NCBI GenBank assembly: GCA_934446365.1
Contig: CAKSDZ010000001.1
Span: 434,001-498,000, forward strand
From: an uncultured Eubacteriales bacterium
GTDB lineage: Bacteria; Bacillota; Clostridia; Oscillospirales; CAG-272
Direction: 5' to 3'
DNA length: 64,000 nt
This document shows, piece after piece, positions 16,800-26,300 of the stretch. How positions within the stretch are numbered: position 1 is the first letter of the stretch; each line of letters opens with the position of its first letter. Both the position numbers and the translations under genes were made by a program. The notes beneath the pieces are model-generated. The model ran no database searches and had not been told where the DNA came from. It worked only from the letters and a program-made list of their open reading frames with translations.

Positions 16800-16828
16800 T
16801 TGACTTTTTTCTTTTTCCGTGCTATACT
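16800..16828 (+). promoter_or_regulatory. Promoter of the divergent tetR gene
   Basis: TTGACT (16800-16805), 17 bases, TATACT (16823-16828), then GAGGTG before ATG at 16852. Operator 2 lies directly upstream, which fits autoregulation. Confidence 0.8.
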
Positions 16829-16851
16829 GATAAAAACAAAGAGGTGATTGT

Positions 16852-17451
16852 ATGGCGGAAATCAGAGAACCACAAAAGGTCAATGCGATTGAAAAAAAGA
16901 ACAAAATCATAGAAGCCGGACTGAGGGCATTCGGCGAAAAAGGATACTACAAAACCACCACCGTCGAAATCGCAAAGCTGGCCGGCGTCTCCACGGGAAT
17001 CGTTTACAGCTATTTCAAGGACAAAAAAGACATTCTGATGCATGCTCTGAGACTGTATTTTACCAACGTATTCCGTCCTATGGAAGAGGCTCTGAAAACC
17101 ATGACGGACTCTGTCGATATCGAAGCAGAGGCGCGAAGCCTGATTCAAATTTCCATACAGTCGCACCGGGAAAATCTTGCGGCGCATGAGGAAATGATCG
17201 CCATGAGCCATCTCGACGGGGACGTCCATTCGCGTTTCATGGAGCTGGAGCACGAAATCACGGAAGCCGTCTCGGACTATTTGGAGGCCGGCGGCATCCA
17301 TGTGCCGCATCTCAAAGAAAAAACCCATATTGCCTACAATCTGATAGAAACACTCTGTCATGAAGCGGTATATCACCGGCATCCGTATATCGATTACACG
17401 GAAATGATTGAAGAGACCGTCCGTCTGCTTGTTTTCCTCTTTTCCGAATGA
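16852..17451 (+). CDS. TetR/AcrR family transcriptional regulator
   Basis: A 199-residue one-component repressor. The N-terminal HTH spans about residues 12-60: KIIEAGLRAFGEKGYYKTTT, then VEIAKLAGVSTGIVYSYFKDK, the classic TetR helix-turn-helix. The remaining 140 residues form an all-helical ligand domain with a TetR_C-like tail. It is divergent from the MacB-like operon and shares its 147-base control region with two matching TATGAAAT dyads, so it almost certainly represses that operon and itself. Inducer unknown. Confidence 0.93.
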   Translation: MAEIREPQKVNAIEKKNKIIEAGLRAFGEKGYYKTTTVEIAKLAGVSTGIVYSYFKDKKDILMHALRLYFTNVFRPMEEALKTMTDSVDIEAEARSLIQISIQSHRENLAAHEEMIAMSHLDGDVHSRFMELEHEITEAVSDYLEAGGIHVPHLKEKTHIAYNLIETLCHEAVYHRHPYIDYTEMIEETVRLLVFLFSE

Positions 17452-17470
17452 AAAACACCCTACATATCAA

Positions 17471-17512
17471 AAAACGGAACACGGATTCGGCTTGAATCCG
17501 TGTTCCGTTTTT
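17471..17512. terminator. Bidirectional terminator between tetR and the exporter operon
   Basis: An 18-base stem, AAAACGGAACACGGATTC (17471-17488) with its complement starting at 17494, loop GGCTT, flanked by A and T runs. Confidence 0.85.
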
Positions 17513-17541
17513 ATATGCCATGAAAAATGCTGCGAGCTGTC

Positions 17542-19278
17542 TTATCCGCTGATCGTCCATTCGCCGCTTTGTTTTTGCAGCGCAACCATCTTCGCATAAA
17601 ATCCGTTCTTCCGGATCAGCTCCGCCGGACTGCCTTCTTCTGCAACCAAGCCGTCCCGCAAAAGGACAAGCTTATCCGCGCCCTCGACGGTTCTCATGCG
17701 ATGGGCGATAATCAGCACCGTCTTATCCTTGACGAGTCTCGAAATCGCCTCTTGAATCTCCGTTTCGTTTTCCGCGTCGAGCGAGGCCGTGGCTTCGTCG
17801 AGCAGGATAATCGGCGCATCCTTCAAAAGCGCGCGGGCAATGGATATCCGCTGACGCTCGCCGCCGGACAATGTGGAGCCGTTTTCTCCGATCATCGTCT
17901 GATAACCGTTCGGCAGCCTTGACACAAATTCATCACACCGCGCCTCGCTGGCTGCGCGCATGACCTCCTCGTCGCTTGCCCCCTGTCTGCCGATCCGGAT
18001 ATTCTCCATCACCGTATTGTTGAAAAGCGTCACATCCTGAAACACAATCGAATAAGCCGAGAGCAGCTTCTCCGGATCGACGGTTTTCACATCCGTGCCG
18101 CCAACGGTAATGACGCCGTGTCCGACATCCCAAAAACGCGCCGCAAGCTTTGCCGCCGTGGATTTTCCGCCGCCCGACGGACCGATAAGAGCTGTGACCT
18201 CGCCCTGTTTTGCCGTGAAGGATACGTCTTTCAGCACCGTTTCGCCGCTGTTATAGGCAAAACCGACGTTTTTGAACTCGATATCATATCCGTTCGAGTG
18301 GAAATCGGCGGTTCCCGGTTGGATGGGATACTCTTCGATTTCCCTCATACGGTCGATGTTGATCTGCGTCGAAAGAATCGCGGCAAGATTTTGCAGCGCG
18401 CCCGACATCGGGTCATACAGCCTCGACACCACGAGCAGATACATGAAAAACGTCATAACAGGCAGCTCGCCTTTTATCAGGAGCGAGCCTCCGACAAGCG
18501 CCGTCGTAGCGATTCCCAGCTTCAACAGCATACCCGCCGTGACGACAAACATCGCGGCGCCAAGCTCGCTTTTGATTGCGCGGCCTTCCACCGCTTTAAT
18601 TTTACGGTCAAGTCCTCTGAGATAAGTGCCTTCCGCATTGTTGGATTTGAGATCGCGCACCGTTTCAAGGCATTCCTGAATGCCGTCGGCAAGCGCCATC
18701 TTGGCTTTCATCTGTCTTCTTGTAAAATAGTTCTGCACCTTTTTGGAAAAGGCGACGATGGCAAGCGCTACGGGAAGCACCCAAAGCGCGGCAAGCGCCA
18801 TCCGATAATCGTAGAAGAGCATACAAACCGCAATCAGCACGGTGGAAATAATCGAGCCGAAAAACTCGGGAATCCAGTGCGAGAACGCCGTTTCCAGCGT
18901 CGCGCAGTCCGCCATCAGCGTGCTTGTCAGATCGGAAAGGTCCTTTTTGCCGAAAAAGGCAAGCGGGAGCTTACGGAGCTTTTCCGCAAGCGTCACGCGG
19001 CGCACGGCACTCTCCTTATAGGTCGCAAAATAGGTCGCATTATACTGCCACCATGCGGTCAGGAAAATCAGCACAAGCGCCGCCGCAATCCCCACGATGT
19101 AAATCCAGTCATGCGATTTCGGCACGCCGCCGCCGTAAAGATCGTCTACCAGCAGATACAAAAGACTGACGGGAAGCATCAGAACGATATTGGAAAGCGT
19201 GCAGGAAGCCGTCGCTTTGATAAGATCCTTCGCGCCGTTTCGCGAAAGCGCGTATTTTTTCATCAGAAAATTTATCAT
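17542..19278 (-). CDS. ABC exporter half-transporter (permease-ATPase), subunit B
   Basis: A 578-residue type IV ABC exporter half: six TM segments in residues 20-290, then the ATPase with Walker A ALIGPSGGGKSTAAKLAAR, Q-loop YSIVFQDVTLFNNTV, signature LSGGERQRISIARALL, Walker B PIILLDEATASLD and H-loop IIAHRMRTV. All catalytic residues are present. An in-frame upstream Met exists at 19326, but AGGAGGTGCGGT and family alignment favour MINFLMKKYAL at 19278, which overlaps the upstream gene's stop by four bases. Together with its neighbour it forms a heterodimeric drug/lipid/peptide exporter (inference). Confidence 0.9.
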   Translation of the reverse strand: MINFLMKKYALSRNGAKDLIKATASCTLSNIVLMLPVSLLYLLVDDLYGGGVPKSHDWIYIVGIAAALVLIFLTAWWQYNATYFATYKESAVRRVTLAEKLRKLPLAFFGKKDLSDLTSTLMADCATLETAFSHWIPEFFGSIISTVLIAVCMLFYDYRMALAALWVLPVALAIVAFSKKVQNYFTRRQMKAKMALADGIQECLETVRDLKSNNAEGTYLRGLDRKIKAVEGRAIKSELGAAMFVVTAGMLLKLGIATTALVGGSLLIKGELPVMTFFMYLLVVSRLYDPMSGALQNLAAILSTQINIDRMREIEEYPIQPGTADFHSNGYDIEFKNVGFAYNSGETVLKDVSFTAKQGEVTALIGPSGGGKSTAAKLAARFWDVGHGVITVGGTDVKTVDPEKLLSAYSIVFQDVTLFNNTVMENIRIGRQGASDEEVMRAASEARCDEFVSRLPNGYQTMIGENGSTLSGGERQRISIARALLKDAPIILLDEATASLDAENETEIQEAISRLVKDKTVLIIAHRMRTVEGADKLVLLRDGLVAEEGSPAELIRKNGFYAKMVALQKQSGEWTISG

Positions 19279-21050
19279 ACCGCACCTCCTACCTTCCAGC
19301 TCACGGAAGTCTGATAATCGTCCCACATCTTTTTATAAAGGCCGTCGTTCTCCAAAAGCTTTTCATGCGTGCCGCTTTCCGCAATGCCGCCGTCCTTCAT
19401 CACATAGATGCAATCCGCGTTTTTGACCGTCGTCAGCCTGTGCGCAATCATGATGACGGTTTTATCCTTGGCCAGCCGCTCAAACGCCTTCTGCACCATA
19501 TATTCGTTTTCGGGGTCGGCAAAAGCCGTGGCTTCGTCCAGCACCAAAACCGGAGCGTTTTTCAGCATCACACGGGCAATCGCAATCCTCTGCTGTTCAC
19601 CGCCCGAGAGATAAACGCCGCCGGTGCCCACGACCGTATCGATGCCCTCCGGCAGCTTCTCTATGATATCGTCGCACTGCGCACTGTGAAGCGCCGCAAG
19701 AACCTCTTCCCTTGTCGCCTCCGGCTTTCCGAGCCTCACATTTTCAAATATGGAGGTTTTCAAAAGCCGGCTATCCTGAAACACATACGCAACCGTATCC
19801 ATCAGGCGCTTCTTTTCCAGATTCCTGACATTCACGCCGCCCACCTTGACTGCGCCGTCCTTTACATCCCAAAAGCGGGAAATCAGTCCCGCAGCCGTCG
19901 TTTTTCCGCCTCCCGAAGGTCCGACAAGCGCAACGGTCTGCCCGGGACGCACGGAAAAAGACACATGGCTCACAGCGTCGGTATCGGCTCCGCGGTAACG
20001 GAACGAAACATCGTCAAACTCCACCGAATTGTCCCGAGGAAGCTGCGGGTTTGCAGGCTCAGGCAGAGGCTGCAAATCAAGAATCGAATGAATCCGTGTC
20101 AGCGCGTCGTTCACGATCAGCGTGTTTTCGCTCATATACATGACCTTGTTGAGCGTCACCGAAATGATCGGCGTAAAGATGATATAGAAAATCAGATTCA
20201 TGAGAAATGCCGGCTCCGCCGCGCTGTGACCCGTAATCAGAAGTCCCGCGGCGATGAGCAGCGCAAAGACGCTGTTGATTGCCGTCGTGAACCAAAGCAT
20301 CGGCCGCATCAGTTCTTTGGTATATGCTACAACCCATGTGTTATAGCGGTCGATGGAGCCTTTAAACCGTTTGAAAGAAAACACCGTCTGTCCGAAGGTC
20401 TTGACGACAGGGATTCCCCTGACATATTCCACCGCCTCATTGTTCATATCTTCAAGCGCGCACTGATACTGCTTCATCTTTTCCGCCATGCCGCGCCCCG
20501 TCATCTTCGCCATGATTCCGAACGCGACCAGCGTCGGAACGAGGCTGAGAAGTCCCAGCCGCCAGTCAAAAACAAACAGAATGACGAGCATTCCGACCGG
20601 CGTCGCAATCGCGCCCGCCATATCCGGGAGCTGATGCGCAAGATAGGTTTCGGTCGCGGCGCTCGATTCGTTCACAATCCGGCGCACCCGTCCGCTGCCC
20701 ATTTCCTCCATAAATCCGAGCGGCAGCTCCGTCACGTGCTTCATCGCTTTTCTGCGGATATTGCTCGCCACGCGGAATGCCGAAAGATGCGAGCACATCA
20801 GCGCGCCGAAATACACCGCCATGGAGACAAGCGCGAAAATCACCGCCATCCAGCCGTTATGTATGATATCCGACGTCCCGGAAAAATCGCCGCCCGCCTC
20901 GATGACCTCTTTGATAATCAGCCAAATGTACACAAACGGCACAAGCGCAAGAAGCGCGCTTACCGCGGACAGCACCCAAGAGGAATACGTGAGGATTTTA
21001 TGCTTTCCCGCATATTCCATAAGCTCAGAAAAGCTTTTGTTCTTCTTCAT
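19275..21050 (-). CDS. ABC exporter half-transporter (permease-ATPase), subunit A
   Basis: A 591-residue half-transporter with six TM segments (about residues 20-310) and an ATPase domain: Walker A ALVGPSGGGKTTAAGLISR, Q-loop VAYVFQDSRLLKTSI, signature LSGGEQQRIAIARVML, Walker B PVLVLDEATAFADPENE and H-loop MIAHRLTTV. The D-loop reads A-F-A-D instead of A-S-L-D, a small departure. The start MKKNKSF at 21050 is chosen by GGAGGAGAGAAGA; an in-frame start at 21137 would add 29 residues unlike the family. Transcribed after the second tetR and translationally coupled to subunit B. Confidence 0.9.
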   Translation of the reverse strand: MKKNKSFSELMEYAGKHKILTYSSWVLSAVSALLALVPFVYIWLIIKEVIEAGGDFSGTSDIIHNGWMAVIFALVSMAVYFGALMCSHLSAFRVASNIRRKAMKHVTELPLGFMEEMGSGRVRRIVNESSAATETYLAHQLPDMAGAIATPVGMLVILFVFDWRLGLLSLVPTLVAFGIMAKMTGRGMAEKMKQYQCALEDMNNEAVEYVRGIPVVKTFGQTVFSFKRFKGSIDRYNTWVVAYTKELMRPMLWFTTAINSVFALLIAAGLLITGHSAAEPAFLMNLIFYIIFTPIISVTLNKVMYMSENTLIVNDALTRIHSILDLQPLPEPANPQLPRDNSVEFDDVSFRYRGADTDAVSHVSFSVRPGQTVALVGPSGGGKTTAAGLISRFWDVKDGAVKVGGVNVRNLEKKRLMDTVAYVFQDSRLLKTSIFENVRLGKPEATREEVLAALHSAQCDDIIEKLPEGIDTVVGTGGVYLSGGEQQRIAIARVMLKNAPVLVLDEATAFADPENEYMVQKAFERLAKDKTVIMIAHRLTTVKNADCIYVMKDGGIAESGTHEKLLENDGLYKKMWDDYQTSVSWKVGGAV

Positions 21051-21166
21051 TCTTCTCTCCTCCGTTCCCGATTTCTTTTTGAAGTTTGCAAAGACGAACC
21101 ACCTCCTAAAAAATATAGCTTTCGCAGAGTTTGTCAAAACTAACTCCGTGGCAAAAAGGATGGGAT

Positions 21167-21781
21167 TTATGACAATCCCAACAATTTATCCCAGCCGGCG
21201 TTGAAAAATTCCTGAAGCTGCTTCACATAGATGACCGCATCCTCTTTCGGGAAATCGTGCGCCACAATCTCAAACATTCCGCCGAAAAGCGCGCTGGCAA
21301 GCATATGATTCAAATCCGCCCGCACCTCGTTCACAGAAATACCCAAGCCTCGGAGCACCTCCATAAAGCGAACGGTGTTCCGCGTCTCTACCTCGACCAT
21401 TTTATCGACGTAATTTTCATAGCTTGAACCGCTGCTCTTGCAGATAATGAGCTTGAACGCATCGAAATGCTTGTAGATGATGTCGAGCATATAATCGACT
21501 TTTTCATCCACATAGTCATGCATCTCCGCCTTTTGTCTCTCCGGCTCAAAGGAAGCAAATTCATCCTGCAAAAAGCAAAAATAGTCATATAGCTCGGTGG
21601 CGCCGTCACTTACCAGCTCACGGAAGATTTCGTCCTTATCCGCAAAGCGGCTGTATAAAATTCCCGTTGTGAACCCCGCTTTTTCCGCAATCGTGCGCAT
21701 AGAAGCATCGGCAAAGCCCTTTTCCATGAACTCCGCTTTGGCGCATTCCAATATTTTTTGCTTAATCGATTCGTTTTTCAT
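21167..21781 (-). CDS. TetR/AcrR family transcriptional regulator (exporter-linked)
   Basis: A 204-residue TetR repressor: HTH in residues 9-55 (KILECAKAEFMEKGFADASM, then RTIAEKAGFTTGILYSRFADK), followed by a helical ligand-binding domain. RBS GGGGAGCA before ATG. It heads a leftward run with the heterodimeric ABC exporter 117 bases downstream, so the likely job is sensing the exporter's cargo. Two tandem dyads overlap its own promoter (21797-21823), indicating autoregulation. Confidence 0.92.
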   Translation of the reverse strand: MKNESIKQKILECAKAEFMEKGFADASMRTIAEKAGFTTGILYSRFADKDEIFRELVSDGATELYDYFCFLQDEFASFEPERQKAEMHDYVDEKVDYMLDIIYKHFDAFKLIICKSSGSSYENYVDKMVEVETRNTVRFMEVLRGLGISVNEVRADLNHMLASALFGGMFEIVAHDFPKEDAVIYVKQLQEFFNAGWDKLLGLS

Positions 21782-21796
21782 TGCTCCCCGCCTTCG

Positions 21797-21836
21797 ATAA
21801 CGCCGTTATTATAACACCGTTATTATATCTTGTCAA
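21797..21836 (-). promoter_or_regulatory. Promoter with tandem operators for the exporter-linked tetR
   Basis: Minus-strand TTGACA (21831-21836), 17 bases, TATAAT (21808-21813). ATAACGCCGTTAT (21797-21809) and ATAACACCGTTAT (21811-21823) are adjacent near-perfect dyads repeating every 14 bases. They overlap the -10 and spacer, ideal for autorepression. Confidence 0.82.
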
Positions 21837-21863
21837 GTGTAATTTATAAAAATAAAAAAATAT

Positions 21864-22475
21864 TCAGGATTGATAGAGATAAACCGATGAAAAAGCGAGC
21901 GGAACACAGCATAACAAAAGCACCGCCCGCTGCCACAAACCGCCGTAACAAAGAACCGTATTCCGAAATTTATCCTTTTCTCCCATAATGAAAAAAGAAA
22001 AGCACAGAAACGCAGCGCCGAAGCAGACAAACGAAACTGCACTGGGCAAAGGCCGCTCTCTTACAGACCATAGTCCGAGAAACAGCGGAACAAACAGCAG
22101 CGCCGTAAAGCCTATGGCTGAGCCTGCCCCGTGAATTTTTGTCCACAGGTCTCTCGCTTCCCTTTCCCTATGCAAAGGAAAAATTCCGGAAATCACCTCG
22201 CAGCCTATCCCATATAAAACCATCAGGACAAAAACCGCAAGGGACATCCCGCTTCTGCGAACGTCAAATATCGCATATCCCGCAAAACAAAACACAAGCC
22301 CCGATACAATACACCAAGCATTATAAATCCGCCGGACGGGACTTTCGCGGCAGCCCAAAACGCTCAGCGCCTCCGTTTTATGCCGATAGCCCGGGTAAAA
22401 GGCGCCGAGGACAAACGGGAGAAAATTGTCGGCAGCAAGCACTGTCAAAAAGAAAAAACAGGCGAGCTTTCCCAT
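21864..22475 (-). CDS. DUF998-type integral membrane protein
   Basis: A 203-residue hydrophobic protein with about six TM segments. It shows the layout of DUF998 proteins: short N-terminal TM, LSVLGCRESPVRRIYNAW, VLYGIGCEVISGIFP, and a TKIHGAGSAIGFTALLF segment with the conserved His-Gly. Function of the family is unknown. ATG at 22475 follows a GTG by three bases; no strong RBS is visible. It begins nine bases after the acyl-ACP thioesterase gene, so the two are probably cotranscribed. Confidence 0.65.
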   Translation of the reverse strand: MGKLACFFFLTVLAADNFLPFVLGAFYPGYRHKTEALSVLGCRESPVRRIYNAWCIVSGLVFCFAGYAIFDVRRSGMSLAVFVLMVLYGIGCEVISGIFPLHREREARDLWTKIHGAGSAIGFTALLFVPLFLGLWSVRERPLPSAVSFVCFGAAFLCFSFFIMGEKDKFRNTVLCYGGLWQRAVLLLCCVPLAFSSVYLYQS

Positions 22476-22487
22476 CACATAAAGCCG

Positions 22488-23210
22488 TCAGGCCAGCGTT
22501 ACAAGCGAACGCAGCGTGCCGTCCTCCCCGTAAATGCCCACGGTATGCATACCGTTCTCACATACATACCTGCAAGCGACCGTTTCTTCCGGCTTAATCT
22601 CCTTGCGATAGGTGATGCGGATATCATGAAAAATCTCACTCCGGTAAACCGCCTCCGGAAGCGCCTCATAGGCAAAATCGAGATAACAGAGATTGTGGAC
22701 GTGTCCGTTCAGGTCGATGTCCCGTCGGCCGACGCGAAATTCCGTCCCGCCCGTATATTCGCGCGGCTCGCGAAGCCTTTCCATATCGGGCTCCTCAAAC
22801 ACATGCCGTTTTTCGGTTTGATATTTTTCAATCAGCTCCTCGCCGACTACCGCCGGCTTTTTCGTGTGCAGATCAATCAATGCCCACTTGGAGGAAGCGA
22901 TCACACAGAGCTCTCCTGCTTCTCCGAACAGCTCAAAATCACGGTACGTCGTAAAAAGCGTCGCCTTGCCGCGGCTCCACGTGGTCACGCGCAGCTGCTC
23001 GCCGTATTTCGGAAGCCGGAGGATTTTCACCTTCCATTCGAGAAGAATCCATCCGATCATCGTTTCATTCATGGTTCCCGCACCGTAGCCGACCATATCC
23101 GAGTGATAGCATGCGATATTTTCAAGCATCCGCAGAACCGCTTTTTCCGTGATATTCCCGTCTCTGCCGAAATCTTCAAGCGTCGGCTTCATCGTTTCTT
23201 CATATATCAT
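22488..23210 (-). CDS. Acyl-[acyl-carrier-protein] thioesterase
   Basis: A 240-residue double hot-dog thioesterase of the bacterial FatA/FatB-like family that releases free fatty acids from acyl-ACP. Visible landmarks: the first hot-dog with GWILLEWKVKILRLPKYGEQ and VTTWSRG, the segment SKWALIDLHTKKPAVV, and the second hot-dog catalytic region VGRRDIDLNGHVHNLCYLDF (catalytic N and H). The ORF extends to 23273, but TTTGGAGGATTGTT places the start at ATG 23210. Chain-length preference cannot be read by eye. Confidence 0.88.
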   Translation of the reverse strand: MIYEETMKPTLEDFGRDGNITEKAVLRMLENIACYHSDMVGYGAGTMNETMIGWILLEWKVKILRLPKYGEQLRVTTWSRGKATLFTTYRDFELFGEAGELCVIASSKWALIDLHTKKPAVVGEELIEKYQTEKRHVFEEPDMERLREPREYTGGTEFRVGRRDIDLNGHVHNLCYLDFAYEALPEAVYRSEIFHDIRITYRKEIKPEETVACRYVCENGMHTVGIYGEDGTLRSLVTLA

Positions 23211-23317
23211 AACAATCCTCCAAAGGCAGCAGCCTGTGACAATAAAATCAATATAGCATAAAATCATGAACAAAAAATGAACGCCGAAAAATTCATCGAT
23301 AAAATCCCCGATTGATG

Positions 23318-23346
23318 TTGACTTTGCATATTCGGTTCGTTATAAT
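23318..23346 (+). promoter_or_regulatory. Promoter of the GH106-like gene
   Basis: TTGACT (23318-23323), 17-base spacer, TATAAT (23341-23346), fifty bases before the chosen start codon. No clear cre or other operator was noticed beside it. Confidence 0.82.
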
Positions 23347-23396
23347 GATGGCGTGGAGAAAATCCGCAAATTCATATGATACGTGAGGTTACAACT

Positions 23397-26300
23397 ATGC
23401 TTTATCCGAAAAACGACACGGAAAAGCTCGACATGGATTTATTCCGAAACCCGACGGCGGAATACCGTGCCGCACCCTTTTGGGCATGGAACTGTGAACT
23501 GGACCCGACGCTTTTGGAAAAGGAAATCGACTATCTGAAAGAAATGGGCTTCGGCGGATTCATGATGCATCCGCGCGTCGGCATGGCAACCCCCTATCTC
23601 TCCGAAGAATATATGGAGCTCGTCCGCACCTGCGTGGAAAAAGGCAAGCAAAACGACATGCTCGCATGGCTCTACGACGAGGACAAATGGCCCTCCGGCT
23701 TTGCGGGCGGACTCAACACAAAAGAGGAGGAAAACCGGCAAAAATCCCTTTTCATCACCTCGTTTCCTTACAACGACGGGACGCTTGTCACGGAATACGA
23801 CAAGGCACATGCGACCGACAGGCTTCCGGAAACCAAATATTACTTTGTAGCCTGCTTCGACGTGCTTTTAAACGAAGATTCGAGGCTTATTTCCTACAAG
23901 CGGATCGAGCTTGCCGACGAAATTCCCGCGGGACATGAAAAATGGTTTGCCTATGTGGAATATGCGGTCCCCTCTCCGTATTATAACAATCAAGCATACT
24001 GTGACACGCTCCAAAAAGGCGTGATCGAAAGCTTTATCAAAATCACGCACGACGCTTATAAAAAGCATTTTAAAAAGGATTTCGGAGGGGTAATCCCCGC
24101 AATCTTTACGGACGAGCCGAACTTCCGCACCAAAAAAACACTGAATTTCGCCGCCGACAAGCACGGAATCGTCATTCCCTATACGACGGATTTCGACAAG
24201 ACTTTTAGGGATGCCTATGGCATCAGCATCGAGGATCACCTGCCCGTTCTTGTATGGGAACCCGCAGACGGCATCCCCTCGCGAATCCGCTACTGGTATC
24301 ATGACCACATCACGGAACGCTTTGCCGAAGCTTTTTGCGATACGGTCGGCAAGTGGTGTGAGGAAAACGGCATCTTAATGACCGGACATCTGCTCAATGA
24401 GCCAACGCTCGGTTCGCAGACCGTCTGCGTCGGAGACGCAATGCGCTGCTACCGCGGCTTTACGCTCCCGGGCATCGATATGCTCTGCGACCATCGCGAG
24501 CTCAACACGGCCAAGCAGGCACAAAGTGCGGTGCATCAATACGGACGTCCCGGCGTTACAAGCGAGCTTTACGGCGTCACCAACTGGAATTTCGACTTCC
24601 GCGGCCACAAGCTCCAAGGGGACTGGCAGGCAGCACTCGGCGTGACCTGCCGCGTACCGCATCTGTTCTGGGTCTCCATGGGCGGCGAAGCGAAGCGTGA
24701 CTATCCCGCGTCCATCGGCTATCAGTCCCCGTGGTATACGGAATATAAACATATCGAAGATCACTTCGCCCGTGTCAACACCGTTATGACGCGCGGCGTG
24801 CCCGACGTGAAAATCGGCGTCGTTCATCCGGTGGAATCCTATTGGCTCCATTTCGGTCCCAACGACCAAACCGTCCGGCACCGCAACGACCTTGACAACC
24901 GTTTTTCCGAATTTACACAATGGATGCTCTACGGACTGCTCGACTTCGACTTTATCTCCGAGTCCCTGCTCCCCTCTCAGTACAAGGAGACGGAGAGCGG
25001 TTTTGTCGTCGGCAAAATGAATTACAATACCGTCGTCGTACCGGCGCTTGAAACGATCCGCAGCACCACGCTCGACGCTCTGAAAAAATTCCGTGCCGCC
25101 GGCGGAGACGTCATTTTCATCGGAGAAGCGCCGATCTACGTCGATGCCGTACCGTCCGACGAAGCGAAGAAGTTTGCGGCGGAATGCAGACAGATTCCGT
25201 GGGTCCGCGGCGAGCTTTACAATGCTCTCGCCTCACGCAAGTTCCTCGATATCCGCGAGCTGAATGGCAACGCCTCCGGCAATCTCATTTATCAGCTTCG
25301 CGACGACGGAAGCCGCAAGAATCTTTTCATCAGCCACGTCTTAAAGCCCCGCAATTACGACGTTTCCTATATCGAATCCTACTATGTCAACCTCAAAGGC
25401 GAATGGACGGTTTCCGAATACGACACGCTCGCGGGAGAAAAGCGCAAATTGAAGGTTTCCTACCGGAACGGCAAAACCGTATTCCTGTGGGTATGCGGCG
25501 GCGATTCCTCTCTGCTGCTTGAACTGACCCCCGAAAAAGACGCATCCGAGGATGGATTTGTTTACGTCGACAAGGATTACAGCAAAGCCGAATATCCCGC
25601 ACACTGCGCGAAATTCGAGCTTTCCGAGCCGAACGTGCTGCTGCTTGACAGACCGGAATATAGTGTGGGCGGCGGTGAAATGAGACCGGCTTTGAACATC
25701 CTGAAAGCCGATGAAATCATCCGCCGCGAGCTCGGGCTCCATATCCGCGGCAATCAGATGGCGCAGCCATGGATCGAGCCGCTCGACAAAAATCCGAAGG
25801 ATAAGGTACGGCTTCGCTATACATTCGATTCCGACATCGAATATGAGGGCGCGCATCTTGCGCTTGAAGCGCCGGAATATACGGAAATCACGTTCAACGG
25901 TGAACCTGTTCCCATGAACATCGACGGCTATTACATCGATGAAGCTTCGATTAAAACCGTTCCGATGCCGAAAATCAAAAAGGGCGAAAACGAGCTTGTC
26001 CTCGATCTCAGGGTCGGTGACATCACGCCGCTTGAATCCTATTACCTGCTCGGAAACTTCGGTGTGGAGCATCACGGCATCTATTCCAAGCTCACAGCGC
26101 TTCCCGACGTGCTTTATTTTGATGACATCACCTCCCAGAAGCTTCCTTTCTACGGCGCCAATATCAAATACCGCATGACGTTCACCGGAGGCGGCAAAAA
26201 GACCGTGGAAATCTCCAAATACCGCGGCGCCGTCATCAAGGTGTTCCTCGACGGCGAGTGCAAGGGATATATCGACTTCCCGCCGCACAGGCTGTATCTC

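Noticed and set aside
19365..21143. 592-codon rightward ORF opposite the ABC exporter subunit A
   Set aside because: Composition rich in His/Arg, antisense to a clear ABC gene; a shadow of codon bias.
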